Shown here: piece by piece, positions 25,301-32,669 of the stretch
How the letters are laid out: every line of letters begins with the position of its first letter
Numbering within the stretch: the stretch's first letter is position 1
Source: an uncultured Fibrobacter sp.
GTDB taxonomy: Bacteria > Fibrobacterota > Fibrobacteria > Fibrobacterales > Fibrobacteraceae
Assembly: GCA_946414025.1 (NCBI GenBank)
Contig: CAMKMX010000026.1
Coordinates: 1-45,053 of the forward strand
Reading direction: 5' to 3'
Length of the DNA: 45,053 bases
Program-made: the position numbers and the translations under genes
The notes under the pieces: model-generated
Told to the model about the DNA's origin: nothing
Database searches by the model: none
Seen by the model: the letters and a program-made list of their open reading frames with translations, nothing else

Positions 25301-25791
25301 ATAGCGCCGGAATCGCAGGTGCCGAGCTGCTCCCTTGTAGGGACCTCGATGTAGGATGTGCGGGCCGATGAGCTGGAACCGCCGTTCAGCGGGTCGTCCA
25401 CGGTGGAACTGCTAGATTCCGGGTCGTTGCCCGGAACGACGCTGGAGGAAGACTGCGCCGGGTCGGAATTCTCCGGCAGGGTCGTAATGTCGAGCCAGTT
25501 GTTGCCGGAACACAGGTAGTCGATGGATTGCGCCGTGACATACACGGTATCCCCTTCGCGGTCGGGGGTGCAGGCTCCCAGGTCGTAGATGGTGGAAACT
25601 TCGCGGACGGGGACATCTTCTGCTCCGCTGGACTTGCTCCCGCCATCGCCACCGCAGGCGGCAAGGATTGCCATGGATCCTATCGCCACTACGTGGCTCC
25701 AGGATGACAGCTGGAGGAAATTGCTCCAGGATGACAGACGGAGTAAACGACTCCAGGATGATGTGAAAGGCGAGATAGTCCCTTTTTGCAT
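22354..25791 (-). CDS. Large repeat-containing FISUMP lipoprotein
   Basis: An 1145-aa surface lipoprotein. The lipobox is ILAAC (Cys about residue 44), after an unusual signal peptide built of three 9-residue repeats (SSWSRLLRL, SSWSNFLQL, SSWSHVVAI). A Ser-rich linker follows (SSSSVVPGNDPESSSS), then three short Cys modules (PTREQLGTC... type), an alpha/beta region (about 220-470), about six tandem modules of roughly 35-75 residues (consensus GACVxSRxxE, YYICExxxW, ATVLEYDTY, GEVKPGSV, YxYENGxWRA) and a C-terminal FISUMP domain (IGTQIWMAENLNY, ICPEGWHLP, GFSVRCLKD). Probably binds surface ligands. AAGGAGG lies 4 nt before the ATG. The 3' half of the gene is much more AT-rich than the 5' half. 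Confidence 0.9.
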   Translation of the reverse strand: MQKGTISPFTSSWSRLLRLSSWSNFLQLSSWSHVVAIGSMAILAACGGDGGSKSSGAEDVPVREVSTIYDLGACTPDREGDTVYVTAQSIDYLCSGNNWLDITTLPENSDPAQSSSSVVPGNDPESSSSTVDDPLNGGSSSSARTSYIEVPTREQLGTCDSGAIGLRALVLADSTYYTCKANGWAKDDTYLGYDIVPTKEDLPQCHAGNAKQRVLVKKDSVFFRCDSVKWVPETADGYIVKNASILGAAQKGPFKFNSPLTLREVLLHDDALTYTGREYIDEISSNKGDFVIPKVNLVYPYAVLEVRGLWRNEVSGEYSKDSMTLRVLTDLTGRTEVNINLLTHLEYDRAVQLVNKGYSVFAAKKQAEYEIMTAFGFATSVEYSEDLKTFVPSTSEGSGRNATLMAISLLFIGDRSEAEIQNAINSFKSDLAEDGEWDDGQMKAGMADWAEAFDGGSVRANVKSWNILDIPDYENYLTIYWNNAYELGGCSATRSGVIAQNKNSKSKNYNVHYICRVTSWQKATDFEKDTYEWTDGEEGEVKKGNVTATYYVFENGKWTVAKNETALGLCSTNRAGEIAKIDETYFICEDKSWRTATVLEYDTDGFGKGDDGEVRAGKVNQDKFYVYENGAWRASANAIENNLGACVTSRLSEVSKSGNKYYTCKSSGWVLSTALEYDTYQWTAGTDGEVKPGSVISSNHYTYADGTWRATANDMEYEFGACVASRSDEKHIQSGKYYICESMAWKQITAEEYGLGYCTTSNSGVVENLNDVYYICKSGSWVTATVLEYDTYGWNAGTEGEMKPGSVNSSNHYVYENGAWRASANDVEFENGACVASRDGEKHIQNGTYYICETGNWEEATVLEYDTYGKICSEDGAIVGGEVVAENKYVCDVGVFRMANEMEISLNKGCVSYTENDVIRKQLSEEQDSIYTCKNSNWTSSVIVYGSLTDERDLKTYKTVAIGTQIWMAENLNYSDTINYPGMKGRIWCYKNSLDSCAKYGRLYTWAATMDSAGTFSTNGKNCGYGRTCSRTYPVRGICPEGWHLPTITEWETLYSAMGSSPYAMQAKGFENWPNATDAYVFSALPAGRYSDGVFNSVGSSAYFWNSSEYSSDYAYYWTLNAKGVRLYNNFYYKYSGFSVRCLKD
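23060..24345 (-). repeat. Tandem coding repeats in the FISUMP lipoprotein
   Basis: About six modules of up to 75 codons. The DNA itself is close between copies: for example GTATCATACTCCAG occurs at about 23192 and 23421, and GGTTTGACGAA occurs at about 23350 and 23693. One copy (near 23500-23560) is shortened. This points to recent duplication and possible copy-number change. Confidence 0.8.
25697..25777 (-). repeat. Three 27-bp repeats encoding the signal peptide, derived from the REP-like core
   Basis: CTCCAGGATGA recurs at 25697, 25724 and 25751 (exact 27-bp period); the first two copies continue to CTCCAGGATGACAG. On the coding strand CTGTCATCCTGGAG reads L-S-S-W-S. It is the same word as the dispersed repeat half-site seen at 26241-26254 (CTCCAGAATGACAG). 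Confidence 0.8.
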
Positions 25792-26290
25792 AGAGCCTCC
25801 TTGGGCGACATGTTTTTGCCTGCCTTGGAATGCCCTGATTTCGGTTCAGCCTTTTGGAATTTTTCACAAAAAAAGCGTGAGCCGTTGTCAGTGCATTCCC
25901 ACTTGAGGCTCTGGAAAACCTTTCTCCGAAATGCACAAACGACCCACGCCCATTGGGCGTGAACCATTGCGACTTATTCTCGGAGTTATGAAATTTTCCA
26001 GATTTCCAAGTGGAGAACAAGAGCAACGCTCAAACTATGTCAAACCAGTCTATAAACTTATAAGTCCCTCTCCAGAAATCAACGAACCGCCAGCCGCGCA
26101 AGTCCAGTCTGCACGACAAAACACATCGCCAAATTCCGCGACATTACATGAATAAATATATCATAAAAAAGGGCGAAAAGCACAAGAAAAAAGCTATTTC
26201 TCCCAAAAACAACCCTAGATTCTATCGGCCCCTTCGGGGCCTCCAGAATGACAGAAGGACAAGCGGGGCTTATGACCTTTCGAATAAAGT
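25792..26290. other. Gene-free stretch with palindrome and REP-like repeat
   Basis: No coding region is supported here; short ORFs lack ribosome sites and family resemblance. It holds the AAGGAGG of the lipoprotein (complement of 25796-25802), a perfect palindrome ACGCCCATTGGGCGT (25946-25960), and a REP-like repeat (26218-26253: GATTCTATCGG, hairpin GGCCCC-TTC-GGGGCC, CTCCAGAATGACA) 38 bp after the dgt stop that may end its transcript. No clear TAnnTTTG box is seen. Confidence 0.6.
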
Positions 26291-27598
26291 CTACAGGCCC
26301 GTCACCAGACCGCCGATTTGGCGGGCCAGATAGGTGGCGTAGTTGTCGGTCATGCCGCTCACAAAATCCAGCACCTGATGGTAGGCCTCGGCGGTAGTGA
26401 CGCTCTGGCCAATCTTGGCGTTACCAATCAGCCGCACGATTCGGCTTGCCCGGTAGGAGCTCTTCACGTTCACCCGGTAGTCGTGAACACCGCTGATAAA
26501 GGCGTCCAGCACGGTGCTCAGGGTGGTGTAGCTCCCCACTTCTAGTTCGGTCTTGCGACGGTCGGGATAAATGCGTTCACGGCCCAGGCGTTTGGCGATA
26601 AAGATTCCACGCATGGCATCGGAGCGGGACAAGTCAATCAGGTGCTTGTCCAGAGTGCCTTCCATAATCTGCTCGTAATTGTTGGCAAAGACCACCGCCA
26701 CATCATCGATGAGATTCTGTATAGCCTTGCCCCGCACGCTGGAGAGGAAATCCCTGAAATTCTGGCCGTTCTCTTCGTATTCCTTGTCGATGTTGATGTC
26801 CGGACCGCAGAGGTAACTGAACATGTCGCGGACATCGGCAAAGGTGAGAATACCCAGCTCGATGGCGTCTTCTACGTCGAGAATGGAATAGCAGATGTCG
26901 TCGGCGGCTTCCATCAGGTAAACCAGGGGGTGCCTCACCCACTTCCCGTTCCCGATTTCGGGGAGCCCGAGAATTTCCGCTGTGGTCCTGTACAAATCCG
27001 CCTCGGTAGAGAACAAGCTGGTGGGGTGACCGTAGCAGGCCAGAGACGGGTACTTGATCATGGCCCCGATGGTGGCGTAGGTCAGGCGCATGCCTCCGTC
27101 CAAAAAGTGGTATTCCAGCTTGGAGAGAATACGGTGGCCCTGGGCGTTGCCGTCAAAGTTCTCGAAGTCCGCCAGTTCCTTGTCGGTCATGTCCTTCAGA
27201 GGGTCGGAATTGCGGTTCTTGCGGAACCATTCCCGAATGGCGGACTCCCCCGCGTGCCCGAAAGGCGGGTTACCGATATCGTGGGCCAGGCAGGCCGACT
27301 GGACGATAGTTCCAAAGTGGTACTCGTTGATGCTCTTGGGCAGGTACTTCTTGACCAGGTGGTAAACCGTCACCGCAAGGCTGCGGCCCACGCTGGCCAC
27401 CTCGATACTGTGGGTCAGGCGGCTGTGCACATGGTCGTTTACGGAAAAAGGGTGCACCTGGGTCTTGCGGCCCAGCCTGCGGAACGCCGTCGAAAAAACG
27501 ATGCGGTCAAAGTCCCTATGAAAGTCCGAACGGTTGGGGTCACGGTCTGCGGGGTGACCATAGCGGGTAGCCGAAAGAAGAGTTTCCCAGTTCAGCAT
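26291..27598 (-). CDS. dgt: Deoxyguanosinetriphosphate triphosphohydrolase (dGTPase)
   Basis: A 435-aa HD-domain enzyme that splits dGTP (and in relatives other dNTPs) into deoxynucleoside and triphosphate, limiting dNTP pools. Visible are the N-terminal DRDPNRSDFHRDFDRIVFS and TAFRRLGRKTQVHPF segments with a following SRLTHSIEVA (first metal His), then CLAHDIGNPPFGHAGE (the HD pair) and a later MEAADDICYSILDVEDA with the last metal Asp. Its ATG overlaps the proB stop by one base (TGATG), so it is co-translated with proB. Some Dgt homologues act in phage defence, but nothing here suggests more than a household role. Confidence 0.95.
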   Translation of the reverse strand: MLNWETLLSATRYGHPADRDPNRSDFHRDFDRIVFSTAFRRLGRKTQVHPFSVNDHVHSRLTHSIEVASVGRSLAVTVYHLVKKYLPKSINEYHFGTIVQSACLAHDIGNPPFGHAGESAIREWFRKNRNSDPLKDMTDKELADFENFDGNAQGHRILSKLEYHFLDGGMRLTYATIGAMIKYPSLACYGHPTSLFSTEADLYRTTAEILGLPEIGNGKWVRHPLVYLMEAADDICYSILDVEDAIELGILTFADVRDMFSYLCGPDINIDKEYEENGQNFRDFLSSVRGKAIQNLIDDVAVVFANNYEQIMEGTLDKHLIDLSRSDAMRGIFIAKRLGRERIYPDRRKTELEVGSYTTLSTVLDAFISGVHDYRVNVKSSYRASRIVRLIGNAKIGQSVTTAEAYHQVLDFVSGMTDNYATYLARQIGGLVTGL

Positions 27599-28737
27599 CA
27601 GAATACCACCAGGTCGTTCTTGTGAATCAGTTCATCGGGCACGGAACTGCCCAAAATCTCGTGGACTTCCCGTGTCTTTTTGCGGAGCACCAGCTTCAGC
27701 GTTTCGCTGTCAAAACCTGCCACGCCGCGGGCAATTACCGTTCCGCATTCGTCCAGAACTTCGATCAAATCGCCCTTGTCAAAGTGCTTCTTGACCGCAA
27801 GCACACCTACAGGAAGCAGGCTGGAATGCTTTTCGCGCAGGGCCTTGGAGCCGCCCTCGTCCACCACCACGCTTCCACGGGGGGTGGTAATAAAGCGGAG
27901 CCAGCGCTGGCGGCTGTTCAGCTTGTTCTTGGAACCGGCAAAGAACGTGCCCACCGCATTTTCAAGGACCACCTGATGGGGCAGCACCTTCATGCCGTTG
28001 GCGAGGAATGCGTTGGCACCGCTCCGGGTCACGTTACGGATAGAATCCAGCTTGCTCCGCATGCCGCCGGTACTGACCGCAGAACCCGCCTCGCCGGGCT
28101 TGCCTGCAAGGGCGAGAATGGCCGGGGTAATTTCGGGAACAAAGCGCAACAGGCGAGCATCGGGATTCTTCTTCGGGTTGTCGTCGAAAAGTCCATCTTC
28201 GTCGGTGAAAATCAGGAGCAAATCGGCATCCAAGAAGAGGGCCACGTCGCTGGAAAGCTTGTCGTTATCCCCCACCTTTATTTCGGCCACCGCCAGGGAG
28301 TCGTTCTCGTTGATGATGGGAACAATCTTGCGGGCAAGCATGGCCTTGATGGTGTTCTGCAAATTCTTATAGCGCGTGCGGTCCCGGAAGTCGTCTGCCG
28401 AAAGGAGAATCTGGCCCACGGAAAGATCCACCCAGCGAAACATCTCCCGGTAGGCATACATCAGGTCAATCTGGCCAACGGCGGCGCAGGCCTGCTTCTC
28501 GGCCATGTTGGTGGGCTTTTCCTTGTAGCCCAGTTCCGCCATGCCCGTACCCACGGCACCACTGGTGACAATCACCACTTCCTTGTCCGCTTCTATCAGG
28601 CGGGAAACGGAATCGGCAAGCTTCTGGATGTAACGGCTGCGGACACCGCCCTTGGCGCTGTCCACCAGAATTCGGGAACCGATCTTTACAACAATGCGGC
28701 GGGATTCATTCAGGATGTTCTTACGAAGTTCACTCAT
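27598..28737 (-). CDS. proB: Glutamate 5-kinase with PUA domain
   Basis: Phosphorylates glutamate in the first step of proline synthesis. The 379-aa length fits the long form. Residues about 12-265 are the amino-acid-kinase domain (VVKIGSRILVD, VTSGAVGTGMAELGY, NENDSLAV, GDNDKLSSDVALFLDADLLL, GTGGM-like STGGMRSK). The C-terminal PUA domain starts near residue 285 (GSVVVDEGGSKAL) and is typical of bacterial ProB. No Shine-Dalgarno precedes the ATG: the upstream bases are the repeat CCTAGCCCCTATCCT, much as in pyrE. No proA is nearby; dgt follows in the same transcript. Confidence 0.95.
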   Translation of the reverse strand: MSELRKNILNESRRIVVKIGSRILVDSAKGGVRSRYIQKLADSVSRLIEADKEVVIVTSGAVGTGMAELGYKEKPTNMAEKQACAAVGQIDLMYAYREMFRWVDLSVGQILLSADDFRDRTRYKNLQNTIKAMLARKIVPIINENDSLAVAEIKVGDNDKLSSDVALFLDADLLLIFTDEDGLFDDNPKKNPDARLLRFVPEITPAILALAGKPGEAGSAVSTGGMRSKLDSIRNVTRSGANAFLANGMKVLPHQVVLENAVGTFFAGSKNKLNSRQRWLRFITTPRGSVVVDEGGSKALREKHSSLLPVGVLAVKKHFDKGDLIEVLDECGTVIARGVAGFDSETLKLVLRKKTREVHEILGSSVPDELIHKNDLVVF

Positions 28738-28812
28738 AGGATAGGGGCTAGGATTTAGGGGCTAGGATCTAGGGGTTAGACAGATGGTCTCAAGAGGTGT
28801 CATCCTGACGCT
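28738..28812. repeat. CCTAGATCCTAGCCCC repeats and REP half-site before proB
   Basis: On the plus strand, units of ATAGGGGCTAGGATTTAGG are followed by GGTCTCAAGAGGTGTCATCCTG (28787-28808), which recurs in near-identical form at 34487-34508 and in reverse at 15881-15902. On the proB strand the repeat ends in CCCCTATCCT immediately before the ATG. Confidence 0.7.
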
Positions 28813-28828
28813 ATTCATTTTCCGTTCC

Positions 28829-31819
28829 TTACCTGCAGACCAAAAGACGGATGGCGTCCAGACGGAGTTGCGGGGTGGAAACAATCTTGCGGCGTTCTGT
28901 CACGTTCTTTTTCATCTGCTGCAATGCCGAAGAGCTTCCGCCGTGGCCGCGCATCAGCATCAGGTGGTTCATGCGCTGGTATTCCTGCTCGGTGCGTTTT
29001 TCCACCAGGTCGGCGGCCTTTTCGGCATATTCCTTCGCCATGGCATTGATGGACTGGCGTGCAAAGCCAAGACCTTCCTTGGCAAAGAACCTGAGGGTCG
29101 CATCGACGGCCTTGTTCCCGCGAGGCACAGCCACATCCCTGAGGCTTGCCGTTTTTAGTTTATCGAGAACAGAAGACATGTCCTTGCCAGTAGGGTCAAT
29201 CAAGGCAGATGCATAGCAGGGTCCAACGATATCGGACATGCCCCACTCTTCGGGCACGGGCAGTTCCACTACAAAGTTGTACTGCATCATGAGCCCGTGC
29301 AGGCCGGAATCCTGCCAAATGGAGCAGGCCACCGTACCGTGGTTCACGCCGGTCTCGTAGTCGATAACGCCCTGGGCCAACGGGTGTTCCAAGCTTACAA
29401 AGTCCACCTCGTCGTGAATCATGGCAACCTTGCGGTCGAAGGTCACCGTAAGGGAGATGGCATCGGAACCCTGTTCCTCGTCTTCGCTCTGAGCGGCCAT
29501 CATGGCGCGAGTGGGCATACCGGGAACCGTGCCCGCTTCGATCTGGGGACCCATGGTAATCACGGTACAGCCGGCAATGGCGCTGGGTTCAATGTCCAGC
29601 CCGCGGGCCTTCAGGGAATCCAGCAGCAAGTCCTTCATCTCCGGCTCGGCATCAATTTTCTCGATGGCGTCGGTAATCTCTTTCGCCTTTTCTGGGTTGC
29701 GGGAGTTGAACTCCAGCAGGCGGTCACGACCCTTCTCGATTTTCTTGCGCATCTGTTCGGAATCTTTCTGAACCGCGGGAATGACCTTGGCCATAAAGTT
29801 TTCCATGCTGTTCAGAGGATCCGCCAAGGCTTCAATCAGGCTGTCCGTATACTTGAGGAACAGCTCGCCGCCGCCCATCAGTGGCGCGCCAAAGGCATTC
29901 AGGCCTTCGTCGTACCAGCGGAACATCACCTCCTGGCCGGAGCCCTTCACGTAGGGCACATGCACGTAGATGTCCTTGGTCTGGCCGATACGGTCCAAGC
30001 GTCCGATGCGCTGTTCTACAAGGGCCGCATCCAGAGGCAGGTCGAAAAGAATCAAATGATGGGAGAACTGGAAGTTGCGGCCTTCGGCACCGATTTCAGA
30101 AGCGATAAGGATGTTCGCCCCGTTGGGCTTGCTAAAATTCGCAGCCGCCTTGTCACGAGCCAAAATGCTCATGCCTTCGCTAAACACGGCGAGTCCGCCC
30201 TCGCCCAGGTATTCCGTAAGCACGGTCTTGAGTGCCATCAAAACAGATTCACTTTCGCAAATCAATAGAATCTTGTCTTTCTGGTGTTTTTTCAGGAATC
30301 CCTTGAGCCAGACAATGCGTTCGTCCTTGTCCCAGGCGTCGGAATACTGGGTACAGAGAAGACCGTTCTCCTGAATGTCCGTGGTCAGGTCGTCGCCAGT
30401 TGCACCCTCTTCCATGTAGAGGTATTTCTGGGCGGCAATTTCTACCATGTCCCGGTATTCGGGATTGGGCTCCAGCGGGATAGCGTCCAAGATGCGTTTC
30501 GGGAAACCGCCCACGCCCTTGCGGGTGTTCCTGAACACCACGGAACCTGTACCCATGGCATCTACAATCCGGCGAATCCACTCCCCTGCTGTCAAAGACT
30601 TGGAGCTTTCCTGCTCCAGCCAGGGGCGAATCTTGGAATTCTTGGGCACGGCCTCGTAAAGGTCGTCCCAGCTCATCTGGTGGTTCGGGTCTGTGGGAAT
30701 CTTCTTGAGGTCGTTTACCAGCTTGTTGTAGGCCTCCTGGTCAGCGATAAACTCCTTGTAGTCCGTAAAACGGGTAGGGTCCAACATCTTGAGGCGGTTG
30801 AACTGGGACTCCGGATTGAGCTGCAGAGGAGTTCCCGTCAAGAGCAGCAGGCCCTTGGTCTTTTTGGAAATGGCGTTTACCAGCGTGTATTCCCGGCTGG
30901 TAAAACCGTCTTCACAGACCAGGTGGTGGGCCTCGTCTACGATGGTCATGTCCCAGTCAATCTTGAGCAGGTCTTCGATCAGGGCGACCTGCTTGATGAG
31001 AAGCTCCACAGAAACGATAAAGTTGTTGCCCCGCATAAAGGGGTTGGGCTTGGCCTCGTCCTTTTCTACGTTCACGAATATGCTCTGCATGTAACCGTCG
31101 TCTACCAGGGTGAACAGCTGGTTGAAGCGGCGCTTCATTTCCACCATCCACTGGTGTTTCAGGGTATCTGGAACGAGAATCAAGGTCTTTTCGATACGGC
31201 CACGGGCTTTGAGGGCATGCCAAATCATGCCCGCTTCGATGGTCTTGCCCAGGCCCACCTCGTCGGAAAGCATGAGCCTCGGAAGTGCCGTGCTGGAGCA
31301 GGCCCTATAGCACAGGTAATACTGGTGAGGAATCTTATCGACACGGGGCCCAATCATGCCACGCACCGGAGAGGATTGCCACTTGCAGCTTAAAGCCAGG
31401 GCTCGGCTACGGCGGTCAAAAGCCTTGGAAGAAACGTCACCCTGGGAATTACCACCGTAGATACCGTCGGCACCCACATTGGAAAGGGCCTTGAACAGGT
31501 CAACAACGCGGGCCCCCTGTTTTGCCACCAGGTCCGATTCCTTGATTTCTTTGCCGCCACGGCCAACATAGACAACTACGCCCGCTGATTCCCGGAGGGA
31601 TTCGATAACGAAGGATGCTCCCTTCTCGCTTTTGGCGGTCTCCCCCGGATTCAATACGAAACGCTCGACGGGAGCGCTATCCGTGCGGTAAATTCGAGTC
31701 TGGTTTAAAAGGGGAAAGCGGAAGACGACATTGCGGCCCTGCAATTCCGAAACAATACCGAGACCCAAGTCCGGTTCCGATCGGCTCACATAACGCTGGC
31801 CAGGCACAAATATATTCAT
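28829..31819 (-). CDS. rapA: RNA polymerase-associated SWI2/SNF2 ATPase RapA
   Basis: An SNF2-family ATPase (about 996 aa) that recycles RNA polymerase. The start MNIFVPGQRYVSRSEPDLGL matches the RapA N-terminal domain (GQR.. then LGLG). Then come helicase motifs I (DEVGLGKTIEAGMI), II (DEAH in IVDEAHHLV), III (LLTGTPLQLN) and V-VI (ASEIGAEGRNFQ, QRIGRLDRIGQ). A RapA C-terminal region is rich in Glu and Lys. The ATG at 31819 is preferred because TAGATTTG ends 6 nt before it and aligns with the family N-terminus. An in-frame ATG eleven codons upstream would lie before that promoter box. It is divergent from the RDD-protein gene. Confidence 0.94.
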   Translation of the reverse strand: MNIFVPGQRYVSRSEPDLGLGIVSELQGRNVVFRFPLLNQTRIYRTDSAPVERFVLNPGETAKSEKGASFVIESLRESAGVVVYVGRGGKEIKESDLVAKQGARVVDLFKALSNVGADGIYGGNSQGDVSSKAFDRRSRALALSCKWQSSPVRGMIGPRVDKIPHQYYLCYRACSSTALPRLMLSDEVGLGKTIEAGMIWHALKARGRIEKTLILVPDTLKHQWMVEMKRRFNQLFTLVDDGYMQSIFVNVEKDEAKPNPFMRGNNFIVSVELLIKQVALIEDLLKIDWDMTIVDEAHHLVCEDGFTSREYTLVNAISKKTKGLLLLTGTPLQLNPESQFNRLKMLDPTRFTDYKEFIADQEAYNKLVNDLKKIPTDPNHQMSWDDLYEAVPKNSKIRPWLEQESSKSLTAGEWIRRIVDAMGTGSVVFRNTRKGVGGFPKRILDAIPLEPNPEYRDMVEIAAQKYLYMEEGATGDDLTTDIQENGLLCTQYSDAWDKDERIVWLKGFLKKHQKDKILLICESESVLMALKTVLTEYLGEGGLAVFSEGMSILARDKAAANFSKPNGANILIASEIGAEGRNFQFSHHLILFDLPLDAALVEQRIGRLDRIGQTKDIYVHVPYVKGSGQEVMFRWYDEGLNAFGAPLMGGGELFLKYTDSLIEALADPLNSMENFMAKVIPAVQKDSEQMRKKIEKGRDRLLEFNSRNPEKAKEITDAIEKIDAEPEMKDLLLDSLKARGLDIEPSAIAGCTVITMGPQIEAGTVPGMPTRAMMAAQSEDEEQGSDAISLTVTFDRKVAMIHDEVDFVSLEHPLAQGVIDYETGVNHGTVACSIWQDSGLHGLMMQYNFVVELPVPEEWGMSDIVGPCYASALIDPTGKDMSSVLDKLKTASLRDVAVPRGNKAVDATLRFFAKEGLGFARQSINAMAKEYAEKAADLVEKRTEQEYQRMNHLMLMRGHGGSSSALQQMKKNVTERRKIVSTPQLRLDAIRLLVCR

Positions 31820-31825
31820 AGCACC

Positions 31826-31833
31826 CAAATCTA
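31826..31833 (-). promoter_or_regulatory. TAGATTTG promoter box before rapA
   Basis: Minus strand A7-TTC-TAGATTTG, ending 6 nt before the rapA ATG: an exact match to TAnnTTTG. It also decides the start codon, since upstream ATGs would precede transcription. Confidence 0.6.
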
Positions 31834-31912
31834 GAATTTTTTTAGCGTTCATTGTTGTTGTTTTAGGTCGAAAAGAACAGAAATCGGCCCTAAATAACAT
31901 CGATTTTTTTTC

Positions 31913-31920
31913 TAGATTTG
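31913..31920 (+). promoter_or_regulatory. TAGATTTG promoter box before the RDD-protein gene
   Basis: T8-C-TAGATTTG ends 8 nt before the ATG at 31929. With the oppositely oriented TAGATTTG at 31826-31833 it makes a divergent promoter pair about 80 bp apart. Confidence 0.6.
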
Positions 31921-31928
31921 TAAAGGAT

Positions 31929-32660
31929 ATGTCATGGTTTTTTATAGATGAATCCATCACCGAGGGTGAAAGGCGGCAGGGCCCCTATACCCTGGACGAG
32001 ATTCTCGGTTTTGTAGAAGCAAAAAAGATTACGGACGACACCCTGGTCTGGCATTCCGGCGAAGAAAACTGGAAGCCCTGGAAGGACACCCTGGAGGCAA
32101 AAACACACGCCTCCAGAGAAGACGCCCTGCAAGACGCCATCGAACAGCTTTTGAAGCAGACCCAGACCGGAAAGCATTACGCCGGATTTTTCGTGCGGCT
32201 GGTAGCCTATATCATCGACAACTTTATCGTTGGGCTGTTCGGCGGAATTGTGCTGTTCATCATGAGCCGAACACATTCCATAGACCTGGACAAAATCCAG
32301 GGCCTTGCGGCAGCTTTCCTTGACGACCCCACCTCTGCAGAAGCAATGAATAACCTTTTCAATGCCCCCGGAATGTGGGAATTCATGCTGATTTGCTCTA
32401 TCCTCCAGGCTATCTACTTTATCTTTTTTACCGGAAAATTTTCTGCCACGCCGGGCAAGATGCTCCTTAAAATCCGCATTGAATCGGCCCAAGGCGAAAA
32501 GCTCAGCTGGGGGCTTTCTTGTGTGCGCTACATGGCGAGCATTTTTACACAGTTTACACTTACCTTGTACGGCCTCGGTTACCTCATCGTATGCATTGAT
32601 CCCAAGCGCAGGGCGCTCCACGACTGGATTGCGCGAACCCGCGTGGTTTACAAGGACTAG
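31929..32660 (+). CDS. RDD-family membrane protein with GYF-like N-terminal domain
   Basis: A 243-aa protein. Residues 1-55 form a GYF_2-like domain (MSWFFID, RRQGPYTLDEILGFVEAKKI, DDTLVWHSGEENWKPW), a peptide-binding fold often fused to membrane modules. Residues about 80-240 form an RDD domain: GFFVRLVAYIIDNFIVGLFG with the Arg and Asp, TPGKMLLKIRIES and a closing DWIARTRVVY. RDD proteins have been implicated in ion exchange and stress survival in some bacteria, though many are uncharacterised. The ATG lies 8 nt from a TAGATTTG box, so the mRNA may be leaderless. murA follows after 9 bp. Confidence 0.87.
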   Translation: MSWFFIDESITEGERRQGPYTLDEILGFVEAKKITDDTLVWHSGEENWKPWKDTLEAKTHASREDALQDAIEQLLKQTQTGKHYAGFFVRLVAYIIDNFIVGLFGGIVLFIMSRTHSIDLDKIQGLAAAFLDDPTSAEAMNNLFNAPGMWEFMLICSILQAIYFIFFTGKFSATPGKMLLKIRIESAQGEKLSWGLSCVRYMASIFTQFTLTLYGLGYLIVCIDPKRRALHDWIARTRVVYKD

Positions 32661-32669
32661 GAGATTTGT

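Noticed and set aside
25697..25777. Regular 27-bp repeats as a possible CRISPR array
   Set aside because: Only three imperfect units with no distinct spacers, inside a coding region with a clear protein reading (SSWS repeats) and no cas genes nearby.
25931..26155. Short plus-strand open frame of 74 codons in the gap before dgt
   Set aside because: No ribosome site, no promoter box, no family resemblance, and it crosses a palindrome; treated as non-coding.
26291..27598. dgt as part of a phage-defence island
   Set aside because: It is co-translated with proB, has typical length and motifs, and no other defence gene is near.
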